From DATLGB01 sp963726825 (GTDB lineage: Bacteria > Actinomycetota > Thermoleophilia > Solirubrobacterales > Solirubrobacteraceae): a stretch of DNA of 64,000 bases. Below are positions 50,459 through 59,808 of the stretch, in pieces. The DNA is taken from the NCBI GenBank assembly GCA_963726825.1, contig CAVSDT010000001.1:1364001-1428000 (forward strand), in the 5' to 3' direction. Below the pieces are notes generated by a model. That model was given only the letters and a program-made list of their open reading frames with translations. It was not told the origin of the DNA and ran no database searches. Made by a program: the position numbers and the translations under genes. Numbering within the stretch: position 1 is the stretch's first letter; the number at the start of each line of letters is the position of its first letter.

Positions 50459-51421
50459 CTAGGCCCCGGTCGCGAGCCGCTCGACCGTCGTCCACAGGAC
50501 GTCGCCGTCGGCTTCGCTGACGCGTGTGGAGCGCACGCGGTCCGTCGGCCGGGCGACGCGGTCGTGCCACAGGCGGCCGCTCGTGCGCGCCGGCACCTCG
50601 GCCGCCACGAGCCAGACGGCGGTGTCGGCGCCCTGGGCGGGGGTGCGCAGGAGCGGACCCATGACGCGGTCGAAGCGCGGCATGGAGGTCGTCACCCCCG
50701 GTGTGGCGGCCCAGCCGGGGTGGGTGGCGTGGAAGACGATGCCGCCACCGGCCCAGTCGCGCGCCCAGCGCTCGGTGAGCACGACCTGGGCGCGCTTGGT
50801 GCGGGCGTAGACGCCGGCCGGGTCGTAGTCGCGCCGGGCTGTCTGCAGGTCCGAGACGTCGAGCCTCTGCGTGTACATCCCGCCGCTGGTGACGGTCACC
50901 ACACGCGAGCGTGCGTCCGGCGCGCCGGCCGCGGACGCGTCCAGGCGCGCGGCCAGCAGCTCCGTCAGCAGCCACGTCCCGACGACGTTGACGGCGAACG
51001 TCAGCTCGATGCCGTCCTCGCTGAGCGTCCGCTCGGGCGCCATCACCCCGGCGTTGTTGACGAGCGCGTGCACGCCCGCCTCCCGGTCGAGCACCTCGGC
51101 CGCGGCGGCGCGCACCGAGTCAAGCGACGCCAGGTCGCAGTGGACGAGCGCCAGGGCCTCGCTGCCGGTCGCCGCCGCGATCTCGCGCAGGGTCCGTTCG
51201 CCCTTGCGGGTGTCGCGCGCCAGGAGCAGCACCCGAGCGCCGAGGGAGGCGCACATCATCGCTGTCGCGCGGCCCAGGCCGGACGTCGCACCCGTCACCG
51301 CCACCGTGGCCCCGTCCAGGCGGGGCACGTCGTCCCACGCGCTGGAGCGCAGTGCGTACCCGATGCGGGAGTAGCCACCGACGACGGAGAAGTCGAGGGC
51401 GCGATCGAGGAAGCCGGGCAT
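50459..51421 (-). CDS. SDR-family oxidoreductase, DHRS12-like
   Basis: 320 residues. An N-terminal extension of about 34 residues (FLDRALDFSVVGGYSRIGYALR) precedes the Rossmann motif VAVTGATSGLGRATAMMCASLGA near 40-62, then NNAGVM near 125-130, and a catalytic Tyr-Lys in VYARTKRAQVVL near 203-214. This extended layout matches the DHRS12 group. It uses NAD(P)H on an unknown lipid or carbonyl substrate. ATG at 51421 chosen because it starts the conserved extension; an ATG 12 codons upstream is possible. Divergent from the F420 oxidoreductase. Confidence 0.83.
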   Translation of the reverse strand: MPGFLDRALDFSVVGGYSRIGYALRSSAWDDVPRLDGATVAVTGATSGLGRATAMMCASLGARVLLLARDTRKGERTLREIAAATGSEALALVHCDLASLDSVRAAAAEVLDREAGVHALVNNAGVMAPERTLSEDGIELTFAVNVVGTWLLTELLAARLDASAAGAPDARSRVVTVTSGGMYTQRLDVSDLQTARRDYDPAGVYARTKRAQVVLTERWARDWAGGGIVFHATHPGWAATPGVTTSMPRFDRVMGPLLRTPAQGADTAVWLVAAEVPARTSGRLWHDRVARPTDRVRSTRVSEADGDVLWTTVERLATGA

Positions 51422-51468
51422 CGGTGCGCACCGCGTACCCACTGGCGTGGCGGGCATACGCTGCGTCG

Positions 51469-52251
51469 ATGACGAGGATCAAGATCGGGGTGCAGGTCCA
51501 GCCCCAGCACGCGGACATCGACGGCATGCGCCGTGCATGGACGGAGGCCGAGGAGCTCGGCGTGGACGCGATCTTCAACTGGGACCACTTCTTCCCGCTC
51601 TACGGCGACGCCGACGGCAAGCACTTCGAGGCGCTGACGCTGCTCGGCGCGATGGCGCAGGTGACCGAGCGCGCGCAGATCGGCTCGCTCGTGATCTGCA
51701 ACTCCTACCGCAACCCCGAGCTGCTCGTGGACGCGCACCGCACGCTGGACCACATCTCCGGCGGCCGGGCGATCCTGGGCATCGGGGCCGGCTGGTTCGA
51801 GCGCGACTACGACGAGTACGGCTTCGAGTTCGGCACGAAGGCCAGCCGCCTGCGCGAGCTCAAGGCGGCGCTGCCGCGCATCGAGGCCCGCAAGGCCAAG
51901 CTCAACCCGCAGCCCGTCGGCGACCTCCCGATCCTGATCGGTGGGTCCGGCCCGAAGGTGACGCTCAAGCTCGTCGCCAAGCACGCCCAGCTGTGGCACT
52001 CCTTCGGCGACGTCGAGACCTTCCACGAGAAGGACGGCATCCTGCGCGGCCACTGCGAGGACGTCGGCCGCGACCACACCGAGATCGAGCGCACCTGGGG
52101 CACCCACGAGGGCCTCGACGCCGCGGCGGCCGACGAGCTCGCCGACGCCGGCGTGCAGCACCTCATCCACGGCGTCGGCGGCAACGGCTCCGGCTACGAC
52201 CTCGGCGCCGTGCGCGAGCTGGTGCAGTGGCGCGACGCGCGCGGTGACTGA
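51469..52251 (+). CDS. F420-dependent LLM-class oxidoreductase
   Basis: 260 residues, TIM-barrel luciferase-like enzyme. KIGVQVQPQHADIDGMRRAWTEAEELGVDAIFNWDHFFPLYGD near 4-46, HISGGRAILGIGAGWFERDYDEYGFEF near 98-124, and PILIGGSGPKVTLKLVAKHAQLWHSF near 153-178 are typical of the F420 subfamily. It differs from the G6PDH-like member at 12191. Substrate unknown. Its last 8 nt overlap the GTG start of the thioesterase-like gene. Confidence 0.85.
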   Translation: MTRIKIGVQVQPQHADIDGMRRAWTEAEELGVDAIFNWDHFFPLYGDADGKHFEALTLLGAMAQVTERAQIGSLVICNSYRNPELLVDAHRTLDHISGGRAILGIGAGWFERDYDEYGFEFGTKASRLRELKAALPRIEARKAKLNPQPVGDLPILIGGSGPKVTLKLVAKHAQLWHSFGDVETFHEKDGILRGHCEDVGRDHTEIERTWGTHEGLDAAAADELADAGVQHLIHGVGGNGSGYDLGAVRELVQWRDARGD

Positions 52252-52963
52252 GCTCGCGCTCGATCCGCCGCCCGGTGTCGGGCGGCTGTACCGCCACGAG
52301 GCGCGTGTGCACCTCGGCGACGCCGCGCCGGACGGGCGGGCACGGCTGGACGCGCTCGCCCGCTGGCTGCAGGACGCCGCCTACGACGACGTCCTCGACG
52401 GCGGCGCCGTGGAGGACGGCGCGTGGGTCGTGCGGCGCAGCCGCGTGCAGGTCGAGGCGTTCCCTCGCGTGGGGGAGCCGCTGACCGTCGAGACCTGGTG
52501 TGACGCGCTCGGCCGCACCCGCCTGTGGGCGCAGCGGCGCACCACCATCCGCGGCGCGCACGGCGCGCTGGTCGAGGCCGTCGCGCTGTGGGTGCACCTG
52601 GACCCGGCCACGGGCCGCCCGCGTCCGCTCTCGTCGCTGCAGCTCGCGCTCTGGGAGCCGTCCACCCGGGGCCGCGAGGTGCGCGCCCGGCTCGGTCATC
52701 CCGCAGCACCGCCGGACGCGCCCGCGTCGTCGTGGGCGTTTCGCGCCGCCGACCTCGACGTCGCCGGCCACGTCAACAACGCGGCCTACTGGACGGTGGC
52801 GGAGGAGGCGCTCGCCGGGACGACCTTGACGGTGCCGTTCATCGCCGAGATCGAGCACCGGGCAGCGGCGCTCGCGGGCCCGGCGACGGTGCGGCGTGCC
52901 GGCCCTCTGACCTGGATCGAGGACGGCGCGGGCGTGCCCTGCGCGTCGATCCGGCTCGGCTAG
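52244..52963 (+). CDS. Acyl-ACP thioesterase-like double-hotdog protein
   Basis: 239 residues with two hotdog units: the first YRHEARVHLGDAAPDGRARLDALARWLQDAAYDDVLDGG near 17-55 and WVVRRSRVQVEAFPRVGEPLTVETWCDALGRTRLWAQRRTTI, the second SWAFRAADLDVAGHVNNAAYWTVAEEAL near 162-189 with the FatA/B-type Asp-x-x-x-H-x-N-N motif (DLDVAGHVNNAAYW). Likely releases fatty acids from ACP or CoA in the cytosol. Coupled to the F420 enzyme upstream. Its stop overlaps the convergent GntR gene by 4 nt. Confidence 0.8.
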   Translation: MTELALDPPPGVGRLYRHEARVHLGDAAPDGRARLDALARWLQDAAYDDVLDGGAVEDGAWVVRRSRVQVEAFPRVGEPLTVETWCDALGRTRLWAQRRTTIRGAHGALVEAVALWVHLDPATGRPRPLSSLQLALWEPSTRGREVRARLGHPAAPPDAPASSWAFRAADLDVAGHVNNAAYWTVAEEALAGTTLTVPFIAEIEHRAAALAGPATVRRAGPLTWIEDGAGVPCASIRLG

Positions 52964-53601
52964 GCGAGGATCGCCCGCAGCACCGTCAGCGCGCGGGAGC
53001 GGTGCTCGTCGAGCTCGGCGACGAGCCCGTCGGCGTCCTGGGCGTGCACGGCCGCCATGATGCGGTCGTGGGCGGCGACGGCGGCCCGCCGCTCCGTCTC
53101 GTCGTTGTAGTACAGGGCCCGGTAGCCCTCCGTCGCGTCCCACAGCCCGCGGATGACGCGCATCGAGTGGGGGCGGTCGGCGGCGTCGAGGATCGCGAAG
53201 TGAAAGCGCCGGTTGGCCTCCAGCTCGGCGGAGACGTCCCCGCCCGACACGGCCGCCGCGCAGTCGTCGGCCGCGCGCTGCATGCGGTCGAGCGCCACGG
53301 CGTCGAGCAGCGGCAGCGCGTGGCGGGCCGCGCGCTCCTCGAGCACCTGACGGAGCGCGTAGATCTCCTCGAGGTCCTCGATGCGCAGCTCCGTCACCTG
53401 GTAGCCCCGTCGCGGCAGGTAGCGCAGCTGCCCCTCCTGCTCGAGCGTGCGCAACGCCTCGCGCACCGGGACGACGCTGACCCCCGTGCGCTCGGCGACG
53501 AGCTCCTGGGCGACCTTCTGGCCGGGGACGAGGTCACCCGCCACGATCGCGTGGCGCAGCCAGTCCAAGACGTGCTGCTGCGACGTGGCGGGTGGGTTCA
53601 T
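52960..53601 (-). CDS. GntR-family regulator, FadR/FCD subfamily
   Basis: 213 residues. N-terminal winged helix LRHAIVAGDLVPGQKVAQELVAERTGVSVVPVREALRTLEQEGQLRYLPRRGYQV near 15-69, then the all-helical FCD effector domain with its metal-binding residues (ANRRFHFAILDAADRP near 127-142, HDRIMAAVHAQDADG near 174-188). Starts on the last base of the acyl-CoA dehydrogenase stop (TGATG), so the regulator is made with its presumed target. Probably responds to a carboxylic acid or acyl-CoA. Confidence 0.87.
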   Translation of the reverse strand: MNPPATSQQHVLDWLRHAIVAGDLVPGQKVAQELVAERTGVSVVPVREALRTLEQEGQLRYLPRRGYQVTELRIEDLEEIYALRQVLEERAARHALPLLDAVALDRMQRAADDCAAAVSGGDVSAELEANRRFHFAILDAADRPHSMRVIRGLWDATEGYRALYYNDETERRAAVAAHDRIMAAVHAQDADGLVAELDEHRSRALTVLRAILA

Positions 53602-54785
53602 CAGCTGCGGAACGCCTGGATGCCGGTGAGCGCGCCGCCGACGACGAGCGCATGGACGTCGGCGGTGCCCTCGTAGGTGACGACCGACTCGAGGTTGTTC
53701 ATGTGGCGGATCACGGGGTACTCGAGGGTGATCCCGTTGGCGCCGAGGATCTGGCGCGCGTCGCGGGCGACCTCGAGGGCGGCGTCGACGTTGGCGAGCT
53801 TGCCCATCGAGACGTGCTCGTTGCGCAGCCGGCCCTCGTCCTTCATGCGGCCGAGGTGCAGGGCGAGCATCGTCGCCTGGTTGACCTTCGTGGCCATCTT
53901 GGCGAGGCGGACCTGCTGGATCTGCGTCCCGGCGATCGGCTTGCCGAACACGATCCGCTCCCCGGCGTAGTCCAGCGCTGCCTCGAAGCAGGCGCGCGCC
54001 GCGCCGACCGCGCCCCACACGATGCCGTAGCGGGCCTCGTTGAGGCAGGAGAGCGGGCCGCGCAGCGACGTCGCCTCGGGGAGCATCGCGCTGGCCGGGA
54101 GGCGGACGTCGTCGAGCAGCAGCTCGGAGGTGACCGACGCGCGCAGCGACATCTTGTTGTGGATGTCCTGGGCGGTGAAGCCGGGGGTGCCCTTGGGGAC
54201 GACGAAGCCGCGGATGCCCTCGTCGGTGGCGGCCCAGACGACCGCGACGTCGGAGGCCGACCCGTTGGTGATCCACATCTTCGAGCCGTGCAGGATCCAG
54301 TCGTCACCGTCGCGGCGGGCGCGGGTGCGCATCGCGGCGGGGTCCGAGCCGGCGTCGGGCTCGGTCAGGCCGAAGCAGCCGATCGCGTCGCCGGCCGCCA
54401 GCTGGGGCAGCCACTCCTGCTTCTGCTCCTCCGAGCCCCAGCGGTGGATCGCGTACATCGCCAGGGAGCCCTGGACGGAGACGAGGCTGCGGACGCCGGA
54501 GTCGCCGGCCTCGAGCTCCATGCAGGCCAGGCCGTAGGCCGTGGCGCTCGCCCCGGCGCAGCCGTAGCCCTCCAGGTGCATGCCGAGGACGTTGAGATCA
54601 CCGAGCTCCTTCGCGAGCTCGAGCGGGATCGTCGCGTCCTCGAACCACTGCCCGACGTTCGGGACGACCCGATCGCGCACCCACGCCCGGATCGTGTCGC
54701 GGATGTCGCGCTCCTCGTCGGAGAGGAGCGCGTCGATCGCGAGGAAGTCGCGCGGGTTGATCTGCGGGGCGGCGGTGGTGGTCAT
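53601..54785 (-). CDS. Glutaryl-CoA dehydrogenase-like acyl-CoA dehydrogenase
   Basis: 394 residues. GCFGLTEPDAGSDPAAMRTRARRDGDDWILHGSKMWITNG near 134-173 binds FAD and substrate; ARYGIVWGAVGAARACFEAALDYAGERIVFGKPIAGTQ near 250-287 and the C-terminal VVTYEGTADVHALVVGGALTGIQAFR near 368-393 with the catalytic Glu in TYEGT are characteristic of glutaryl-CoA dehydrogenase. It would convert glutaryl-CoA to crotonyl-CoA and CO2 in lysine or aromatic breakdown, or act on a similar acyl-CoA. Shine-Dalgarno ggaagg precedes the ATG. Operon with the GntR gene. Confidence 0.86.
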   Translation of the reverse strand: MTTTAAPQINPRDFLAIDALLSDEERDIRDTIRAWVRDRVVPNVGQWFEDATIPLELAKELGDLNVLGMHLEGYGCAGASATAYGLACMELEAGDSGVRSLVSVQGSLAMYAIHRWGSEEQKQEWLPQLAAGDAIGCFGLTEPDAGSDPAAMRTRARRDGDDWILHGSKMWITNGSASDVAVVWAATDEGIRGFVVPKGTPGFTAQDIHNKMSLRASVTSELLLDDVRLPASAMLPEATSLRGPLSCLNEARYGIVWGAVGAARACFEAALDYAGERIVFGKPIAGTQIQQVRLAKMATKVNQATMLALHLGRMKDEGRLRNEHVSMGKLANVDAALEVARDARQILGANGITLEYPVIRHMNNLESVVTYEGTADVHALVVGGALTGIQAFRS

Positions 54786-54812
54786 TCGAGGCCTTCCGGA
54801 CGGTTCGTAGAC

Positions 54813-54818
54813 TTTATA
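54813..54818 (-). promoter_or_regulatory. -10 element (TATAAA) of the glutaryl-CoA dehydrogenase/GntR operon
   Basis: Minus strand reads CTGTATAAAGTCTACG; TATAAA lies 28 nt before the ATG, leaving room for a leader with the ggaagg Shine-Dalgarno. The surrounding GTA-N7-TAC arrangement (GTATAAAGTCTAC) is dyad-like and could be a GntR site overlapping the -10. One of very few AT-rich stretches in the window. Confidence 0.45.
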
Positions 54819-54827
54819 CAGAACAGC

Positions 54828-56081
54828 CTAGACGGTCAGCTGCCTCCGTGGGGCGCGGTCGCGCGTCAGGAACACCTCGAGGTGCTCGAACACCCGCGGG
54901 TGGTTGAGCAGGTGGAAGTGCGTCAGGCCCCCGAGCAGCGGCGCGTCGTCGACCTCGAGCTCGACGTCCGGCGGGCCGGCAGCGCTCGCCGAGCGCACGA
55001 GCAGGTCGCCGAGCACGAGGCCGAGCGGGTGCTTGGGGTCGGCCGTGATGGTCGCGCCGACGAACAGGTGGTGGACGTCGTCGAGCAGCGGCCCGGCGTC
55101 GATGCCGCGGCGCAGGTCGCGGATGCCGGCTGAGCGCATGTCGAGGATGCGGCCGAACGGCGCGACCTCCGGGACGCGAGCCAGCAGGCCCGCGAGGCGA
55201 TGGACGCCCTGCTCGAGCGGCGCGCCCTGGTGCGGGGTGCCGAGGCAGGCGACGTGCGTGAGACGCCGGCGCCACGCGCTGTCGTCGTGGACCGCGAGCT
55301 GGCCCGCGGCGCGGCAGATCATCCCGCCCATCGAGTGGCCCACGAGCGCGATCTGCTCAACGTCGGTCGGCCAGGCCTCCAGCAGCTCGGCGAGCAGCCA
55401 CGACAGCCGCTGGCCGTTCTCGGCGATCGGCAGGCCGGTGTTGGCCCGCACGAACAGCGGCGTCCACCCGGAGCGCTCGTCGAGCAGCTCCCCGTAGCCC
55501 GGGCGACGCCTGCGGGCGGGCCGGCCGCGGTGGTCGAGGCCGCCCTCGGGGTCCTCGTCGGTCCCGATCCGCCAGGCGTGCTCGGTCTCCCCGAGGCCGT
55601 GGACGAAGACGACGAGCTTCCCGCTGATGCGCGGCAGGACGTCGCCGACGTCGGCGGGGGCGAGGGGCCGGTCCTCGTGCCAGAGGCCCATGTGGATCGC
55701 GAGCGGGTCGTCGTCGGCGGCGAGCTCGTGGCCGACGAGGGCGTTCGCCGCGGCGATCGCGCGCGCGCCGCGTGGCGAGCGGGAGATCCCGTCGGGGTCG
55801 TTGCCCCGCGCCTTCGCCACCCCCGCGGCCAGTCGTGCGCCCTGGGTGACGCCGACGCGCACGCCCGCGTAGGTGGCGGTGGCGATGCCGTCGTGGAGCG
55901 CGCGGGCCGGCAGCCCGAGCGCCCCGAGACCGCCGAAGACGCGGTCGGCGATCGCGGCGTGCACGCCCTGAGCGGGCGTCGTCATCAGCCGGTCCGACGT
56001 GTCGCCGGCGAGCTTGCCGAGGGCGGTGATCTCGTCGCTGGGGCGGGAGGAGGCGGCCATGTCCTCACCAACACCCGCCAT
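54828..56081 (-). CDS. Alpha/beta-hydrolase, lipase/PGAP1-like
   Basis: 417 residues. A helical N-terminal third (about 1-135), then KLVVFVHGLGETEHAW near 154-169 (oxyanion hole), the nucleophile elbow IALVGHSMGGMICRAAGQL near 243-261 (G-H-S-M-G-G), and a late His in GGLTHFHLLNHPRVFEHLEVFL near 386-407. No signal peptide, so probably an intracellular esterase or lipase. An ATG at 56060 (MAASSRPSDE) is an equally good start. The gene ends just upstream of the glutaryl-CoA dehydrogenase promoter. Confidence 0.82.
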   Translation of the reverse strand: MAGVGEDMAASSRPSDEITALGKLAGDTSDRLMTTPAQGVHAAIADRVFGGLGALGLPARALHDGIATATYAGVRVGVTQGARLAAGVAKARGNDPDGISRSPRGARAIAAANALVGHELAADDDPLAIHMGLWHEDRPLAPADVGDVLPRISGKLVVFVHGLGETEHAWRIGTDEDPEGGLDHRGRPARRRRPGYGELLDERSGWTPLFVRANTGLPIAENGQRLSWLLAELLEAWPTDVEQIALVGHSMGGMICRAAGQLAVHDDSAWRRRLTHVACLGTPHQGAPLEQGVHRLAGLLARVPEVAPFGRILDMRSAGIRDLRRGIDAGPLLDDVHHLFVGATITADPKHPLGLVLGDLLVRSASAAGPPDVELEVDDAPLLGGLTHFHLLNHPRVFEHLEVFLTRDRAPRRQLTV

Positions 56082-56167
56082 CAGCCGGTGTTACACGATT
56101 CGGTGTCAGATGCCCGACGGCGCCGGCCGGGGGCGGGTGCGGCGTCCGACCACGGCGCAGCGAGCGC

Positions 56168-56173
56168 TACCCT
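56168..56173 (+). promoter_or_regulatory. -10 element of tRNA-Thr
   Basis: TACCCT in the context GCGCTACCCTTCGCG, 10 nt before the tRNA 5' end; matches the CGCTACCCTTC block before tRNA-Tyr. Confidence 0.5.
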
Positions 56174-56183
56174 TCGCGCTCCC

Positions 56184-57171
<988 letters not shown>

Positions 57172-57244
57172 CTGAAGCGCAGCTTACGTCCCGCGTGAAG
57201 CACTTCGACTGGCGCGGCCGCGAGCGCTGCTCCACCTTGCCCGC
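57172..57244. promoter_or_regulatory. LysR-operon divergent control region with paired GAAG inverted repeats
   Basis: Two small dyads lie between the divergent genes: AAGC-GCA-GCTT (57175-57185) and GAAG-CA-CTTC (57197-57206), with CTT-N12-AAG (57183-57200) linking them. LysR regulators bind such interrupted dyads near T-N11-A spacing. No Shine-Dalgarno of strength is seen before the ATG at 57245. Confidence 0.45.
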
Positions 57245-58366
57245 ATGCGAATCACGGGCATCACGCTCGAGCGCCTGGTCCTCCCCCTCGAGCCGCCGTT
57301 CCGCGCGGCGTGGGACCCCATCCCGCGCACCACGTTCGAGGCCACGCTCGTGCGGGTCGAGACCGATGCCGGGCTCACGGGCATCGGCAGCGGCGACACG
57401 ATGGACGGCTTCGAGGCCGCCATCCCGCTGTTCGTCGGCGAGGACCCGCTGCGCCTCGCGCGCCACGTCCGCACGCTCGAGACGATCGACTTCCACGGCG
57501 GCCGGCCGTGGCCGCTCGAGGCGGCGCTGTGGGACATCGCCGGTCAGGCCGCGGGCGTGCCGTGCGCGACGCTGCTCGGCGGGGCGCTCGACCGCTTGCC
57601 GGCGTACGCGTCGCTCGGCGAGCTGCGCACGCCGGCCGAGCGCGGGGAGCAGGCCCTCGCGCTGCGCGAGGCGGGCTTTCGCGCGCTGAAGCTGCGGATC
57701 GCTCGCGACCGGGTGCAGGACGGCCTGGCCGCGGTGGCGGCGATCCGCGCCGCCGTCGGCGAGGACATGGAGGTGCTCGTCGACCTCAACCAGTGGTGGC
57801 GGATGCCGGGCGACATCGAGCCCGGCCTGTCGGTCCCCGCCGCTCGCCGCATCGTCGAGGCGCTGGCCGATCACGGGGTCGGCTGGGTCGAGGAGCCCCT
57901 TCCCGGCGCGGACCTCGCCGGGATGCGCACCCTGCGCGAGCAGACCGGCGTCCCGATCGCAGGCGGCGAGATGGCGCGCTCCTTCGACGAGCTGCTCGCG
58001 GCGCTGGACGCGGACGCCCTCGATGTCTTCCAGCCGGATGTCGTCCTCACCCTCGGCATGTCCCGCGCGCGGACGCTCGGCGAGCTCGCGCTGCAGCGCA
58101 ACCGGCGCTTCACGCCGCACACGTGGACGAACGGGATCGGGCTGCTCGCCAACCTCCACGTCGTCTGCGGCGTCGGCGGCGGGCCCCTCGTCGAGTTCCC
58201 CTTCGACCCGCCGGGATGGACCCCGCAGCGGCGCGACTTCATGCTCGCCGAGCCGGTCGAGATCGACGCCGACGGCTGCGTGCGCGTCCCGGAGCGCCCC
58301 GGGCTCGGCGCCGTGCTCGACGAGGAGTCCGTCGCCTTCCACCGCGTCGACGCGGTGACGGCATGA
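57245..58366 (+). CDS. Enolase-superfamily enzyme (mandelate racemase/muconate-lactonizing group)
   Basis: 373 residues. N-terminal capping domain (MRITGITLERLVLPLEPPFR...) and a (beta/alpha)7 barrel. Candidate catalytic residues: KLR in RALKLRIARDR near 156-158 (Lys then Arg where many members have KxK), metal ligands Asp in VLVDLNQWW near 180, Glu in WVEEPLPG near 219, Glu in AGGEMARS near 244, and a His in FTPHTWTNG near 294, as in the mandelate-racemase subgroup. Dehydratase, racemase or cycloisomerase on a hydroxyacid is expected. First gene of a four-gene coupled operon; its TGA overlaps the ALDH ATG. Confidence 0.82.
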   Translation: MRITGITLERLVLPLEPPFRAAWDPIPRTTFEATLVRVETDAGLTGIGSGDTMDGFEAAIPLFVGEDPLRLARHVRTLETIDFHGGRPWPLEAALWDIAGQAAGVPCATLLGGALDRLPAYASLGELRTPAERGEQALALREAGFRALKLRIARDRVQDGLAAVAAIRAAVGEDMEVLVDLNQWWRMPGDIEPGLSVPAARRIVEALADHGVGWVEEPLPGADLAGMRTLREQTGVPIAGGEMARSFDELLAALDADALDVFQPDVVLTLGMSRARTLGELALQRNRRFTPHTWTNGIGLLANLHVVCGVGGGPLVEFPFDPPGWTPQRRDFMLAEPVEIDADGCVRVPERPGLGAVLDEESVAFHRVDAVTA

Positions 58367-59808
58367 CGACGACCGCCGAGCGCACCCAGGCCTTCGTGGC
58401 CGGGGCCTTCTGCGAGGCCGCCGACGGCGCGACGTTCACCGACCGCACCCCGCGCGACGGCAGCGTGCTCGCCGCCGTCGCCCGCTGCGGCGCCGAGGAC
58501 GTCGACCGTGCGGTCCGCGCGGCCCGGCGCGCGTTCGACGACGGCGTCTGGAGCCGGTCCGCCCCGGCCGAGCGACGCCGCGTCCTGCTGGCGCTGGCGG
58601 ACCTGATCGAGTCCCGCGCCGAGGATCTCGCGCAGGTCGAGGCGATCGACGTCGGCAAGCCGATCGGGGAGGCACGGCGGGTCGACGTCCCCAGCGCCGC
58701 CGCCTGCTTCCGCTTCTACGGCGAGGCGATCGACAAGCGCGGCGGGGAGACGGCCCCGGTCGGCCCCGACGCCCTCGCGGTCGTCGAGCACGAGCCGCTC
58801 GGCGTCGTCGCGGCCGTCGTCCCATGGAACTACCCGCTGATCATCACCGCGTGGAAGCTCGCGCCCGCGCTCGCCATGGGCAACAGCGTCATTCTCAAGC
58901 CCGCCGAGCAGTCGCCGCTGTCGGCGCTGGCGCTGGCCGAGCTGGCCGCGGAGGCGGGCCTGCCCGACGGGGTCCTGAGCGTCCTGCCCGGCTACGGGCC
59001 TGAGGTCGGTGAGCCGCTCGGCCGCCATCACGGGGTCGACAAGGTGGCCTTCACCGGGTCGGTCGCGATCGGGCGGCGCTTCCAGGTCTACGCCGGCGAG
59101 TCCAACGGCAAGGTCGTCGCCCTCGAGCTCGGCGGCAAGAGCCCCCAGGTCGTGCTGGCCGACGCGGATCTGGCCGCGGCGGCGGCGTCGATCGCGGGCG
59201 GCATCTTCTACAACGCCGGTCAGACCTGCCACGCCGGGTCACGCCTCGTCGTCGAGCGCGCCGTGGCCGAGGACCTCGTCGCCCGGGTCGTCGACGCCGC
59301 CCGCGCCTACGAGCCCGGCGATCCGCTCGACGCGGCGACCGGTGTGGGCAGCCTCATCGACGAGGACGCCGCGCGCCGCGTGGTCGCGGCGGTCGCCGCC
59401 TCGGGCGCTGAGGTGGTGACCGGCGGTGGCCGTGCCGAGCCCGTGGCGGGCGGCAGCTACGTGCAGCCGACGATCGTCCGCGGCCTCGACGCGCGCGCCC
59501 CGCTCGTGCGCGAGGAGGTCTTCGGGCCCGTCCTGGCCGTGCAGGTCGCCGATGGGGCCGAGCACGCCGTGCGCCTGGCCAACGACACGCCCTTCGGGCT
59601 CGCCGCGGCCGTGTGGACGCGCGACGTCTCCGCCGCCCATCGGATCGCACGGCGCCTCCAGGCGGGGACCGTCTGGGTCAACACCTTCGACGCCGGGAGC
59701 CTGACCACGCCGTTCGGCGGCATGAAGGCGTCGGGGAACGGTCGCGACCGCTCGCTGGGAGCGCTCGACGCGTACGGACAACGCAAGACGACATGGGTGG
59801 CGCTATGA
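58363..59808 (+). CDS. NAD(P)-dependent aldehyde dehydrogenase
   Basis: 481 residues. PWNYPLIITAWKLAPALAMGNSVILKPAEQSPLSAL near 152-187 (catalytic Asn and cofactor Lys), VAFTGSVAIGRRF near 228-240, ELGGKSPQVVLADADL near 253-268 (general-base Glu), and catalytic Cys in FYNAGQTCHAGSRLVV near 282-297. Subfamily resembles betaine/gamma-aminobutyraldehyde dehydrogenases. Oxidises an aldehyde to acid in the LysR-controlled pathway. ATGA overlaps on both sides ensure coordinated translation. Confidence 0.88.
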   Translation: MTTTAERTQAFVAGAFCEAADGATFTDRTPRDGSVLAAVARCGAEDVDRAVRAARRAFDDGVWSRSAPAERRRVLLALADLIESRAEDLAQVEAIDVGKPIGEARRVDVPSAAACFRFYGEAIDKRGGETAPVGPDALAVVEHEPLGVVAAVVPWNYPLIITAWKLAPALAMGNSVILKPAEQSPLSALALAELAAEAGLPDGVLSVLPGYGPEVGEPLGRHHGVDKVAFTGSVAIGRRFQVYAGESNGKVVALELGGKSPQVVLADADLAAAAASIAGGIFYNAGQTCHAGSRLVVERAVAEDLVARVVDAARAYEPGDPLDAATGVGSLIDEDAARRVVAAVAASGAEVVTGGGRAEPVAGGSYVQPTIVRGLDARAPLVREEVFGPVLAVQVADGAEHAVRLANDTPFGLAAAVWTRDVSAAHRIARRLQAGTVWVNTFDAGSLTTPFGGMKASGNGRDRSLGALDAYGQRKTTWVAL

